The notes below the pieces were generated by a model. It was not told the origin of the DNA. It saw only the letters and a program-made list of their open reading frames with translations, and did no database searches. DNA of 64,000 bases from assembly GCF_024227715.1 (NCBI RefSeq), contig NZ_CP100448.1, positions 310,001 through 374,000 of the forward strand. Direction: 5' to 3'. Shown piece after piece: positions 54,597 to 62,019 of this stretch (position 1 is its first letter; every line of letters begins with the position of its first letter). The translations under genes and the position numbers were made by a program. Origin of the DNA: Halomarina litorea. Its GTDB lineage: Archaea > Halobacteriota > Halobacteria > Halobacteriales > Haloarculaceae.

Positions 54597-55778
54597 ATGC
54601 AGCGACGAGCGGCCGCGGCCCTGTTCGTCTTCTTCCTCGTCATGGGAGCGAGCGCGTACTCCGTCATCGCGCTCGCGGACGCTCCCGAGATCAACCTGCA
54701 GGAGGAAGAAACGTATTCGCAGGGCGACAACTTCGTCATCGACGGCCAACGATACAACGTCAGTGAACTGGGCATCGAGGAGTCGTCGGGCGGTGGCGGC
54801 CACGGCGGCGGCGGTGGGGCACACCCCGCCGGCGCTATCACGTGGACCGTCCAGAACGCCTCCTTCAACGAGACGCTCCAGAACGGGTCCTCGTTGGAGT
54901 ACAACAACGGCTCGTACCTCGTGACGGTCGGCGCCGCGCCGAACACGAGTGCGGTTCCGACGACCGGTGGCTCCGGCAACGCGTCGGGAAACCAGTCCGG
55001 AAACCAGTCCGGCAACGCGACCGACTCCGGTAACGGCACGGCTGCCCCGAGCAACGGTTCGGGGTCGGGGAACGCCTCGGGCAACGCTTCCGCCGGTGCC
55101 AACGCGACGAGCGCGTCCGCCGCACAGACCGGCAACCAGTCTGGCAACGCCTCAGGCAACCAGTCTGGCAACGCTTCGGGTTCCCAGAGCGGCAACCAGT
55201 CCGGGAACGCCTCCAACGGGTCGTCGAGTAGCGCGCTCGAACCCGCCCCCGGCGCGCTCGTGCTGACCGAACAGCAGGACGTTGAGTCCATCCTCCAGTC
55301 GGACCCCGCGGTGTACAACTCGACGGTCACCTCGGAGGGCGAGCAGTTCGTCCGCTACCGCTCGAACGGGACGTTCGTCCCGCTGTCGGAGTACCTCTCG
55401 ACGCCCGACCAGCAGCGGTTCACCGAGGGTGACACCTTCACCTACCAGAACCGGACGGTGCAGGTGGCGAACGTCACGAACACCACGGCGACCATCGCGT
55501 GGACGGCCCCGCGCGAGGGTGACGCCGACCTGGAACAGGGTGGCAACGTCACGCTCGCCAACGGCGAGACGTACATCGCGAACTTCATCACGGAGGGCCA
55601 CGGCAACAACACCTCCGTCGAGGTCCAACTCTCCCAGAACTTCGAGGAGTACAACCGACAGAACCAGTTGAAGAACTCCTTCAACACCCGGATGAACGGC
55701 ATGTGGGGCATCATCATCATCTCCGGCCTCGCCGGCTTCCTCGTCCTCATGTTGGCGTACATCCCCGTCCGCGGCTGA
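54597..55778 (+). CDS. Sequon-rich, C-terminally anchored surface glycoprotein
   Basis: 393 residues from the ATG at 54597. It has a signal/anchor (AAAALFVFFLVMGASAYSVI) and a His/Gly-rich patch (SSGGGGHGGGGGAHPAG, about 63-79). A low-complexity region (about 125-220) repeats GNQSGNASGNQSGN-like units, each an N-x-S/T site. A soluble domain (LTEQQDVESILQSDPAVYNS onward) follows, with a final membrane helix GIIIISGLAGFLVLMLAYI. I count by eye nearly 30 sequons. It is probably a densely N-glycosylated cell-surface stalk. The repeat DNA is itself repetitive and prone to expansion. The family is unknown. Confidence 0.8.
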   Translation: MQRRAAAALFVFFLVMGASAYSVIALADAPEINLQEEETYSQGDNFVIDGQRYNVSELGIEESSGGGGHGGGGGAHPAGAITWTVQNASFNETLQNGSSLEYNNGSYLVTVGAAPNTSAVPTTGGSGNASGNQSGNQSGNATDSGNGTAAPSNGSGSGNASGNASAGANATSASAAQTGNQSGNASGNQSGNASGSQSGNQSGNASNGSSSSALEPAPGALVLTEQQDVESILQSDPAVYNSTVTSEGEQFVRYRSNGTFVPLSEYLSTPDQQRFTEGDTFTYQNRTVQVANVTNTTATIAWTAPREGDADLEQGGNVTLANGETYIANFITEGHGNNTSVEVQLSQNFEEYNRQNQLKNSFNTRMNGMWGIIIISGLAGFLVLMLAYIPVRG

Positions 55779-55929
55779 CTCCGGGCCGCCTCTCTTTCGA
55801 CGGCTCCCTGCTCGTCGAGCGACGCGTCCCCGGTGTCCCGGTCGACTCTCGGGACGACGAGCGATTCGCAGTTCGTTCGCCACCGACCCGATCGGCTCCG
55901 ACGTGGTTCGGACCCTGCCCGTCGGTTCA

Positions 55930-56235
55930 AACGCCGTCTGTAGCGTTTTCACTGCTCACTGCCGTTCGCAGGAAAACGGGGTGGGAGGAATTTGAACTCC
56001 GGTCGCTCGCCTCACGTCCGTTCGCCTCGCCCCCCAGTTCAAATCATCTGTAGCCGCTTCGCTCTCCACTGCCGTTCCTCGCAGAAGCGGGCTGGGAGGG
56101 ATTTGAACCCCACTCGCACGTGCTCGCTTCGCTGCGCGCGTGCTCGTTGTTCAAATCCCCCGTTACTGCTCCCGTTACCGCTCCACTCGTCGCGTCCGTT
56201 CCTCGCAGAAGCGGGCTGGGAGGGATTTGAACCCC
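55930..56235. repeat. Decayed tandem copies of the tRNA-Lys 3' region
   Basis: A 40-bp block ending GGGAGGGATTTGAACCCC occurs exactly at 56072-56111 and 56196-56235; the second copy includes the 3' end of tRNA-Lys. A degenerate copy is at 55961-56000. Each extra copy is a palindrome of T-arm sequence: ATTTGAACT/AGTTCAAAT (55990-55998, 56036-56044) and GGGATTTGAAC/GTTCAAATCCC (56098-56108, 56149-56159). Spacing is about 110-124 bp. This suggests attachment-site scars of repeated integration. Confidence 0.75.
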
Positions 56236-56285
56236 CGGCCGTCTGGTTAAAAGCCAGACGCTCTCCCTAACTGAGCTACCAGCCC
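56212..56285 (-). tRNA. tRNA-Lys (TTT)
   Basis: On the minus strand GGGCTGG pairs with CCAGCCC, discriminator G. The anticodon loop CTTTTAA gives TTT and the T arm is GGGGGTTCAAATCCCTC. It is followed by CTTCTGCGAGGAACGG, similar to the trailer of tRNA-Ser at the window start. Its 3' half is duplicated downstream. Confidence 0.96.
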
Positions 56286-56345
56286 TTCGCCCCAACGTTC
56301 CGAGGGACGGCGCTAAACCGTTACGATTGGCGCGCCGCCACCCTC

Positions 56346-57683
56346 ATGGTCGGGTCCGACCGACTCCGAGGTATGGCCGACTTCGCGACACGCTACGGCG
56401 CGGACTGCCGCGCGTTCGTCGAGCGACTGCTCTCGTTCGCGTCGACGCCCGGCGACGAGGCGGCGGTGCAGGCGTTCGTCCGCGGCCACCTCGACGCGCT
56501 GGGCTTCGAGACGTACGAGTGGACGGCCGACCCCGAACGACTCGCGGACCACGACTCCTTCCCCGACGACCCCGCCGAGATTTCGACGACGGACCGCCCG
56601 AGCGTCGCGGGCGTCCTCGAACTCGGCTCCGGAAAGGGGCGCACGCTGGTTCTGAACGGCCACGTGGACGTCGTCCCTGCGAGATACTCGAGCGGGGGCG
56701 AAGAGCGGGCGAGCGACGCAGTCCCCGCGAACGAGCGGCAGTGGGAGAGCGACCCGTTCACCCCGACGTGGGACGGCGAGGACCTCACGGCGCGCGGCGC
56801 GGCCGACATGAAGTCGGGGCTGGCGGCGTGCGTCTACGCCGCCCGCGCGCTCGGCGACCGGGCGGAGGCGGGCGAGGTCGACGTGGACGGGCGCGTCGTC
56901 GTCGAGAGCGTCGCGGGGGAGGAAGAGGGGGGTATCGGCGCAGCGGCCGCCGCACTCGACTCCCCGTACCCCTTCGGGCGCGACGCCGCGATAATCGCCG
57001 AACCGACCGAACTCACGCCCGTCGTGGCCAGCGAGGGGAGTCTCATGGTCGAACTGGAACTCACGGGTCGGTCGGCCCACGCCGCGACGCGCTGGCGCGG
57101 CGAGTCCGTCCTCCCGCACTTCGAGCGCGTCCGGGCGGCGCTGGACGACTTCGAGACCGAACGCGAGGAGTCGGTGACCCACCCGCTGTACGAGGCGTTT
57201 CCCGTCGCGTGGCCTGTCGTCGTCGGGACGGTGCGGGCGGGCGAGTGGGCGTCGACGGTCCCCGACCACCTCGTCGCGGAGGCGCGCGTCGGCGTCGCCC
57301 CGGGCGAGACGGTGGCGGAGGTGGAGACGGCGCTCCGCGAACACCTCGCGTCGCTCGCCGACGCGGACCCGTGGCTGGCCGACCACCTCTCGATGGACCG
57401 TTCCGGTATCCAGTTCGAAGCGAGCGAGATATCGCCGGACGAACCCGTCGTCCGGGCGGTTCAGGCGGGGATGGCGACCCACGGCCTCGCGGACGACGAG
57501 CCACGCGGGGTCACCTACGGCGCGGACGCGCGCCACTACGTCGAGGCGGGCGTCCCGACGGTGCTGTTCGGGCCGGGGAGCATCGAGGAGGCGCACTTCC
57601 CGGACGAGACGATTCACTGGCCGGACGTGGAACGGGCGGGCGCGGTGCTGTCCGCGGCGGCGGCGGTCTACCTCTCCTCGTGA
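56346..57683 (+). CDS. M20 family metallopeptidase (ArgE/DapE-like)
   Basis: 445 residues from the ATG at 56346; the ATG at 56373 (MADFATRYGAD) is an equal alternative. Di-zinc ligands are in LNGHVDVVPA, ARGAADMKSGLAAC, AGEEEGGIGA (general base EE) and IIAEPTEL, with the final His in EEAHFPDETI. The lid dimerisation domain is at about 205-320. It could be an N-acyl amino acid deacylase or a succinyl-diaminopimelate-type desuccinylase; the substrate cannot be told. Its end overlaps the convergent ParB-HTH-like gene by 16 bp. Confidence 0.9.
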   Translation: MVGSDRLRGMADFATRYGADCRAFVERLLSFASTPGDEAAVQAFVRGHLDALGFETYEWTADPERLADHDSFPDDPAEISTTDRPSVAGVLELGSGKGRTLVLNGHVDVVPARYSSGGEERASDAVPANERQWESDPFTPTWDGEDLTARGAADMKSGLAACVYAARALGDRAEAGEVDVDGRVVVESVAGEEEGGIGAAAAALDSPYPFGRDAAIIAEPTELTPVVASEGSLMVELELTGRSAHAATRWRGESVLPHFERVRAALDDFETEREESVTHPLYEAFPVAWPVVVGTVRAGEWASTVPDHLVAEARVGVAPGETVAEVETALREHLASLADADPWLADHLSMDRSGIQFEASEISPDEPVVRAVQAGMATHGLADDEPRGVTYGADARHYVEAGVPTVLFGPGSIEEAHFPDETIHWPDVERAGAVLSAAAAVYLSS

Positions 57684-58333
57684 GTCTCGGCCAGTGCCTC
57701 AGCGATGACCGCCTCGGGGTCGCTGTCGGCCACCGCGGCACGCCGTCGGAGTTCGCGGTACGTCGAGGGTTCGAGCGATAACGAGATATCGCCGACGCTC
57801 GCGCCCTGTCGGCGGAGCGCGCGTTCGACGCTCTCGCCGTCGTTGATGTCGCTGGCGGCGGCGCGGACCTGCCTGACGGTGAGGTCGTGGTCGAGGACGG
57901 CCCACGCCAACTGGTAGCGGGCGTCGCCGTGGACGCGCGCGATGTGCTTCGCGGCGGTGGGGGCGATGCGCCCGGTGGCGACGTACCGTCGCACGGACCG
58001 GGGCAGGTCGTGGACGCGCGCCCACTTGCGGATGAACGAGACGGTGACGTCCTCGCCCGCGCGTTCGGCGGCGGCCTTGTACGAGCCCTCGCCGCGGACG
58101 AGGGCGGCGCAGGCGGCGGCCCCGCGGAGCATGTAGACGTTGTCGTCGGCCCCGGCGGTGTTGTTCGCGAAGGCGGCCACCGTCTCGGCGGCGAGCGCGA
58201 GGCTCTCCGGGTCGCTCGGGTCGAACCCGACGGCCTGTCGGGCCCGCTCGCCCATGACCGCCGGGTCACCGCGGATGACTGGTTGGCCGACCGGTGACTC
58301 GCGGTCCGCGGGCGGCTCGTCGCCGTCACTCAT
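57668..58333 (-). CDS. Haloarchaeal protein with ParB/KorB-like HTH (DUF7119-like)
   Basis: 221 residues from the ATG at 58331-58333. The centre (about 85-165) reads SYKAAAERAGEDVTVSFIRK, HDLPRSVRRYVATGRIAPTA, AKHIARVHGD and LTVRQVRAAA. This is the helix order of the DNA-binding HTH of ParB/KorB proteins (a P-x-x-V-x-x-x-x-x-x-G-x-I stretch, then a vRqv recognition helix). The N-terminal CTP-binding ParB domain is absent. A C-terminal ribbon-helix-like tail (LEPSTYRELRRRAAVADSDP) follows. It may bind DNA; the role is unknown. Confidence 0.75.
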   Translation of the reverse strand: MSDGDEPPADRESPVGQPVIRGDPAVMGERARQAVGFDPSDPESLALAAETVAAFANNTAGADDNVYMLRGAAACAALVRGEGSYKAAAERAGEDVTVSFIRKWARVHDLPRSVRRYVATGRIAPTAAKHIARVHGDARYQLAWAVLDHDLTVRQVRAAASDINDGESVERALRRQGASVGDISLSLEPSTYRELRRRAAVADSDPEAVIAEALAETHEER

Positions 58334-58405
58334 TGGAGTGTTCACGAGGGGCGGGCGCAAAAACGTCTCGGGGGTGTGTCTGCCGGCCGTCAGTCAGCAT
58401 GGGGA

Positions 58406-58561
58406 TCAGTCGTCGCGGCCTTCGCTGAGGTGGTCCCACACTTCGGCACAGCCACACCCGTCCTCGATGTCGTCGAGGTGGCTCGTATCGACGTCCTCCT
58501 CCTCGTCGCGGGCGTCGGCTTGCTCCTCGTCGGTCGCCCCCTCGGGTCGGTCAGTCGCCAC
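58406..58561 (-). CDS. Small acidic CxC protein, copy 2
   Basis: 51 codons from GTG (VATDRPEGATDEEQADARDE). The C-terminal part DTSHLDDIEDGCGCAEVWDH plus LSE is nearly identical to copy 1 (58551-58670). Its start overlaps the stop of copy 1 by 11 nt, so it is translated from the same message. Two cysteines in a CGC motif and His/Asp residues could bind a metal. Confidence 0.7.
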   Translation of the reverse strand: MATDRPEGATDEEQADARDEEEDVDTSHLDDIEDGCGCAEVWDHLSEGRDD

Positions 58562-58670
58562 GCTGCTCGCTGAGGTGGTCCCACACTTCGGCACAGCCAC
58601 ACCCGTCCTCCACGTCCTCCAGGTGGCTCGTGTCGACCTCTTCGTCGGGCGTCTCGCTCGACTTACTCAT
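58551..58670 (-). CDS. Small acidic CxC protein, copy 1
   Basis: 39 codons, MSKSSETPDEEV then DTSHLEDVEDGCGCAEVWDH and LSEQRGD. Its DNA shares a 41-bp exact repeat with copy 2 (58427-58467 and 58570-58610, approximately), so the pair arose by recent tandem duplication. Its ATG overlaps the stop of the preceding mini-gene (ATGAGTAA). No family is known to me. Confidence 0.7.
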   Translation of the reverse strand: MSKSSETPDEEVDTSHLEDVEDGCGCAEVWDHLSEQRGD

Positions 58671-58752
58671 CGGTTCCCTCCTCGTAGAGTTCCGGCGCGA
58701 CGTCCGCCGAGACGTGCTGGCGGGTCCCCGCCGGTGACTCTCGTGCTATCAT
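58663..58752 (-). CDS. 29-residue protein heading the mini-protein operon
   Basis: ATG to TAA: MIARESPAGTRQHVSADVAP then ELYEEGTDE. It starts 28 nt after the TATA-like GGGCTTATGAG on the minus strand, as a leaderless gene should, and overlaps the next gene by 8 nt. The operon then holds three overlapping tiny acidic proteins. The function is unknown. Confidence 0.6.
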   Translation of the reverse strand: MIARESPAGTRQHVSADVAPELYEEGTDE

Positions 58753-58775
58753 CGACTCACCGTACGAACGCACCG

Positions 58776-58785
58776 CTCATAAGCC
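58776..58785 (-). promoter_or_regulatory. TATA-like promoter of the mini-protein operon
   Basis: Minus-strand GGCTTATGAG is centred about 28 nt before the ATG at 58752. Confidence 0.55.
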
Positions 58786-58979
58786 CGCTCTCGGCAGTAA
58801 CGCTGGCCAGTAGTTCGCCGTCCCAACAATCATTGCCGCTATCGGAGACGGCAGTGCGAGGGGGAAACCGACGGGGGGCGGCGGGTTCGACCGGATTTCC
58901 GGTGTCGTCGGATTCGATGACGCTCGGCAGTCGTTGCCGACGCGCGAGCGGGTATGTCCGCCGAGCCACAAGCGGGTGT

Positions 58980-59300
58980 GTGGCGACCGCTATCCACCAG
59001 TTGGACGACGGCGCGTGGGTGAGCGTCAACGACGAGCGTGTCATGAGCGTCAGCGACCTCTGGCGACTCGTCGACCACGACTTCTGCACCTGCGAGGTGG
59101 CCGACGTCCTCGCCGAGGGGTTCGTCGACGTGGGCGTCGAGCCCCCCACGGTGACCGTGCGATTCGCCGGCCAGTGCATCGCCTGCGGCGCGGAGGGCGT
59201 CACGGGCTGGATTCCCATCGGCCGGGCCGACCCGGAGACGGGGGCGTTCCGGGCCGTCGACCCCGACGCCGTCCACCGGCCCCGACCCGTCGCGGACTGA
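58980..59300 (+). CDS. Small Cys-containing haloarchaeal protein
   Basis: 106 residues from GTG (VATAIHQLDDGAWVSVNDER). Cysteines lie in DHDFCTCEVADVLAE and FAGQCIACGAEGVTGWIPIG, so a C-x-C plus C-x2-C metal site is possible. The frame is open far upstream over antisense genes, so the start is uncertain; the ATG at 58917 is the main alternative. It lies 161 bp before nitrite reductase on the same strand. The function is unknown. Confidence 0.6.
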   Translation: MATAIHQLDDGAWVSVNDERVMSVSDLWRLVDHDFCTCEVADVLAEGFVDVGVEPPTVTVRFAGQCIACGAEGVTGWIPIGRADPETGAFRAVDPDAVHRPRPVAD

Positions 59301-59461
59301 GAGACAGCCGGGCGGTCCGTCCGCGGCCCCCCGCCCTCCTGCCTCGTGCGTGCGGCCGCGGACGGACTGCGGGTGGCGGCAATATTCTCCGGAGGGGCGA
59401 AGTCCCCGCCAACCTTGACGCGACGCGGGGGGGTTTAGGTGCGGAACCCATCTCGCTTCAC

Positions 59462-61198
59462 ATGCCATCGAAGGTCGAGGGGTGGAAGGACGAGGTCTAC
59501 GGTCCCGAAATCCGGGACCATCTCTTCGAGTTCGCGGAGGAGGGGTGGGACGCCATCCCGGACGACGAGTACGACGCCTGGTTCGAGCGCTTCAAGTGGT
59601 GGGGGCTGTACCACCAGCGAGACGGACAGGACGGCAACTTCATGATGCGCATCGGGACGCCGATGGGCCGCATGACGCCCGAGCAACTGCGCGTCGTCGG
59701 GGAGATCGCCGACGAGTACGCCCGCGGTCCCGCCGACAACCCCATCTTCGGGGCGGCGTACGTGGACGTCACCACTCGGCAGTCGATTCAACTGCACTGG
59801 ATTCAACTGCAGGACGTCCCCGACATCTTCGAGAAACTGGAGGCCCACGGTCTCTCGACCATCCAGGCCTGCGGTGACTCCTGGCGTAACATCGTCGGGT
59901 CGCCTGTCGCCGGGCGGGACGCCGACGAACATCTCGACGTCTGGCCCATCGTGCAGGAACTCAACGAGGAGTTCAAGGGCAACCCCGCCTACGAGAACCT
60001 CCCCCGCAAGTGGAAGGTCTCTGTCACGGGCGACACCCGCGGCGCGGGCCAGGGCGACATCAACGACCTCGCGTTCGAACCCGCCGTCAAGGACGGCGAG
60101 CACGGCTTCAACGTCCGGGTCGGCGGCGGCCTCGCCCGCAAGGAGGAGCGTTTCGCCCGCGACATCGACGTGTTCTGCGCCCCCGAGGACGTCACGACGG
60201 TGTCGGCGGGCCTCTCCGCGCTCTTTCGCGACCACGGCGACCGCGACAACCGCTTCAACGCCCGCATCAAGTTCCTCGTCGACGAGTGGGGTCCCGAGAA
60301 GGTCCGCGACGTCCTCCAGGAGGAGTACATCGACTACGACCTCCCCACCGCGGGCGAGGACCTGCGCCACGAGTACGACTACAACGCCGGGCGCGCGGAC
60401 GCCCCCGGCGACTACGTCGGCGTCCACGAACAGAACGACGGGCAGCACTTCGTCGGCCTCTCGGTGCTCACGGGCCGGATGGGTGCACAGGACGTCATCG
60501 ACCTCGCCGACCTCGCCGAGGAGTACGGCTCCGAGATGATCGGTCTCACCCAGCGCCAGAACGTCATCGTCGCCGACATCGCCGAGGAGGACCTCGACGA
60601 CTTCCTCGCGGAGTCCGTCCTCGACGACTACTCGCCGGACCCTCACCCGTTCATGCGTGGCTCCATCGCCTGTACGGGCACCGAGTTCTGCTCGCTGTCC
60701 ATCGTCGAGACGAAAAACCGGATGGTCCGCTACGCCCGCTGGCTGAAGGAGAACGTCGACCTGCCTTCGGGCGTCGAGGACTTCCACATCCACCTCTCGG
60801 GCTGTACCGCCTCCTGCGCCCAGCCCCAGATAGCGGACATCTCCCTGCGCGGCATGAAGGCGCGCAAGGACGGCACGCCCGTCGAGGCGTTCGACATCGG
60901 CCTCGGCGGCGGCCTCGGGGAGAACCCGCAGTTCGCCGAGTGGGCGGAGATGCGCGTCCCGGCCGACGAGGTGCCCGGCTACGTCGACAACCTGCTCCGG
61001 GTGTACGAGGCCGAACGCGAGGACGAGTCCGAGAGCTTCCGCGACTTCATCGCCGCGACGGACCCCGACGATCTCGAAGGGCTCGCGGAACCGGAGGAGA
61101 CGTCCTACGAGGACCCGATGATGCACAACACGAAGCGCACGTGGTACCCCTACGCCGAGGACGACTCGATGGACGCCGCCCCGACGCGGGCGGACTGA
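59462..61198 (+). CDS. nirA: Ferredoxin-dependent assimilatory nitrite (or sulfite) reductase
   Basis: 578 residues. Two ferrodoxin-like half-domains (GNFMMRIGTPMGRMTPEQLR and HFVGLSVLTGRMGAQDVIDL) alternate with two sirohaem/4Fe4S domains. The cluster ligands are ACTGTEFCSL (C-x5-C) and SGCTASCAQPQ (C-x3-C). This is the NirA/Sir family; haloarchaeal homologues reduce nitrite to ammonium for assimilation. The N-terminus SKVEGWKDEVYGPEI is typical. No nitrate reductase or transporter is adjacent. The DUF6360-like gene follows convergently. Confidence 0.93.
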   Translation: MPSKVEGWKDEVYGPEIRDHLFEFAEEGWDAIPDDEYDAWFERFKWWGLYHQRDGQDGNFMMRIGTPMGRMTPEQLRVVGEIADEYARGPADNPIFGAAYVDVTTRQSIQLHWIQLQDVPDIFEKLEAHGLSTIQACGDSWRNIVGSPVAGRDADEHLDVWPIVQELNEEFKGNPAYENLPRKWKVSVTGDTRGAGQGDINDLAFEPAVKDGEHGFNVRVGGGLARKEERFARDIDVFCAPEDVTTVSAGLSALFRDHGDRDNRFNARIKFLVDEWGPEKVRDVLQEEYIDYDLPTAGEDLRHEYDYNAGRADAPGDYVGVHEQNDGQHFVGLSVLTGRMGAQDVIDLADLAEEYGSEMIGLTQRQNVIVADIAEEDLDDFLAESVLDDYSPDPHPFMRGSIACTGTEFCSLSIVETKNRMVRYARWLKENVDLPSGVEDFHIHLSGCTASCAQPQIADISLRGMKARKDGTPVEAFDIGLGGGLGENPQFAEWAEMRVPADEVPGYVDNLLRVYEAEREDESESFRDFIAATDPDDLEGLAEPEETSYEDPMMHNTKRTWYPYAEDDSMDAAPTRAD

Positions 61199-61231
61199 CC
61201 GGCGCGCTACTTCGGCTTCGCTCCGTTCTCC

Positions 61232-61516
61232 CTACTCTTCCTGTGCTTCCTCGACGCGAGCGGCGTGTTTCTCCAGGTCGGCTGCGATAGTCCGGGCCTG
61301 GTCGGGCGTCAGCGTCACGCTGTCGGCGTGGGCCGTCAGGTGGTCGAGGTCGGAGGGGTCGATTTCCAGTTGCAGGGTGACCTCGTCGGGGTGCTTTCGC
61401 GGCGAGGTGACGTTCAGGACGGCGAGGCCCTCGTCGGTGAAGTCGGCGCCCTCCGCTCGACCGTCCAGCAGGTCGAGGGTCGTGTAGGCGTTGACCTTCA
61501 TGATTCGGTCTGCCAT
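61232..61516 (-). CDS. DUF6360-like conserved haloarchaeal protein
   Basis: 94 residues from the ATG at 61514-61516 (MADRIMKVNAYTTLDLLDGR). It has a beta-rich first half (DEGLAVLNVTSPRKHPDEVT, LQLEIDPSDLDHL) and a helical tail (TPDQARTIAADLEKHAARVE). The family is haloarchaeal and of unknown function. It converges with nirA, 33 nt apart. Confidence 0.75.
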   Translation of the reverse strand: MADRIMKVNAYTTLDLLDGRAEGADFTDEGLAVLNVTSPRKHPDEVTLQLEIDPSDLDHLTAHADSVTLTPDQARTIAADLEKHAARVEEAQEE

Positions 61517-61588
61517 GGCTCGACGTGGGGCGACCGGGAGGTAAGGGTGGCGGGTCGGGGCGGACTCGACCGGGTGGTCGAGCATTCC

Positions 61589-61787
61589 TCACTCCGCCTC
61601 GTACGGACGCAGGTGGAGGACGTACAGGGCGTGGACCGTCACGCCGTGGTCGTGCGCGAGGCCGATGGCGTGGTCGGCGGCCGCCCGCGCGCAGTCGCTC
61701 CCGTCACCAGAACGCGTCGCGTTCTGGTTGGCTCACGAGAGCAGAGCTCTCGTGAACGTCCGTGAGGACGAGGATTCGGTCGGACAT
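61589..61787 (-). pseudogene. Universal stress protein remnant split by a small element
   Basis: The minus-strand frame begins MSDRILVLTD, the usual Usp N-terminus. It then runs into an unrelated stretch (VHESSALVSQPERDAFW) and stops. Removing 55 bp (the 51-bp element plus one CGTC copy) restores GSDCARAAADHAIGLAHDHG and VTVHALYVLHLRPYEAE before a TGA. Usp proteins are about 140 residues, so the C-terminal two thirds are also missing. It is therefore an inactivated, truncated usp gene. Confidence 0.75.
61706..61756. mobile_element. 51-bp double-hairpin element (MITE/REP-like)
   Basis: Two perfect palindromes with identical geometry, 10-bp arms and a 3-nt loop: ACCAGAACGC-GTC-GCGTTCTGGT parts at 61706-61728 and TCACGAGAGC-AGA-GCTCTCGTGA parts at 61733-61755, joined by TGGC. 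The element is flanked by a 4-bp direct repeat CGTC (61702-61705, 61757-61760), as left by insertion, and it interrupts a usp reading frame. Confidence 0.7.
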
Positions 61788-61832
61788 GACGCACACGCTT
61801 GGCGCTCCGACGACGGGACGTTGTCGTCGGGG

Positions 61833-61982
61833 TCACCTGCCGTCCGGACGGACCGTCCGCCCGCACTCCGAACAGCGGTAGGCGTGGACGCGCCACCCGC
61901 CGCCCGTCGTGTAGCGTTTCACGTAGGCGTCGACCGCCCCGCACCGGGGACAGACCCGCGGCGGGCCGTCGTCATCACTCAT
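61833..61982 (-). CDS. Small CPxCG-type zinc-finger protein
   Basis: 49 codons from ATG: MSDDDGPPRVCPRCGAVDAY, then a TTGGGWRVHAYRCSECGRTV core and RPDGR. The two knuckles CPRCG and CSECG make a four-cysteine zinc ribbon. Haloarchaea encode many such zinc mini-proteins, several tied to motility or stress. It lies between the usp remnant and the beta-CASP nuclease gene, whose stop is 38 nt away. Confidence 0.75.
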   Translation of the reverse strand: MSDDDGPPRVCPRCGAVDAYVKRYTTGGGWRVHAYRCSECGRTVRPDGR

Positions 61983-62019
61983 CGCTCGGACGTGGGTCGC
62001 GCGCCGGGAAAAGCCTGCA

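Noticed and set aside
59435-61126. 563-residue minus-strand ORF opposite nirA
   Set aside because: Shadow of the nitrite reductase, with no start signal or recognisable domain.
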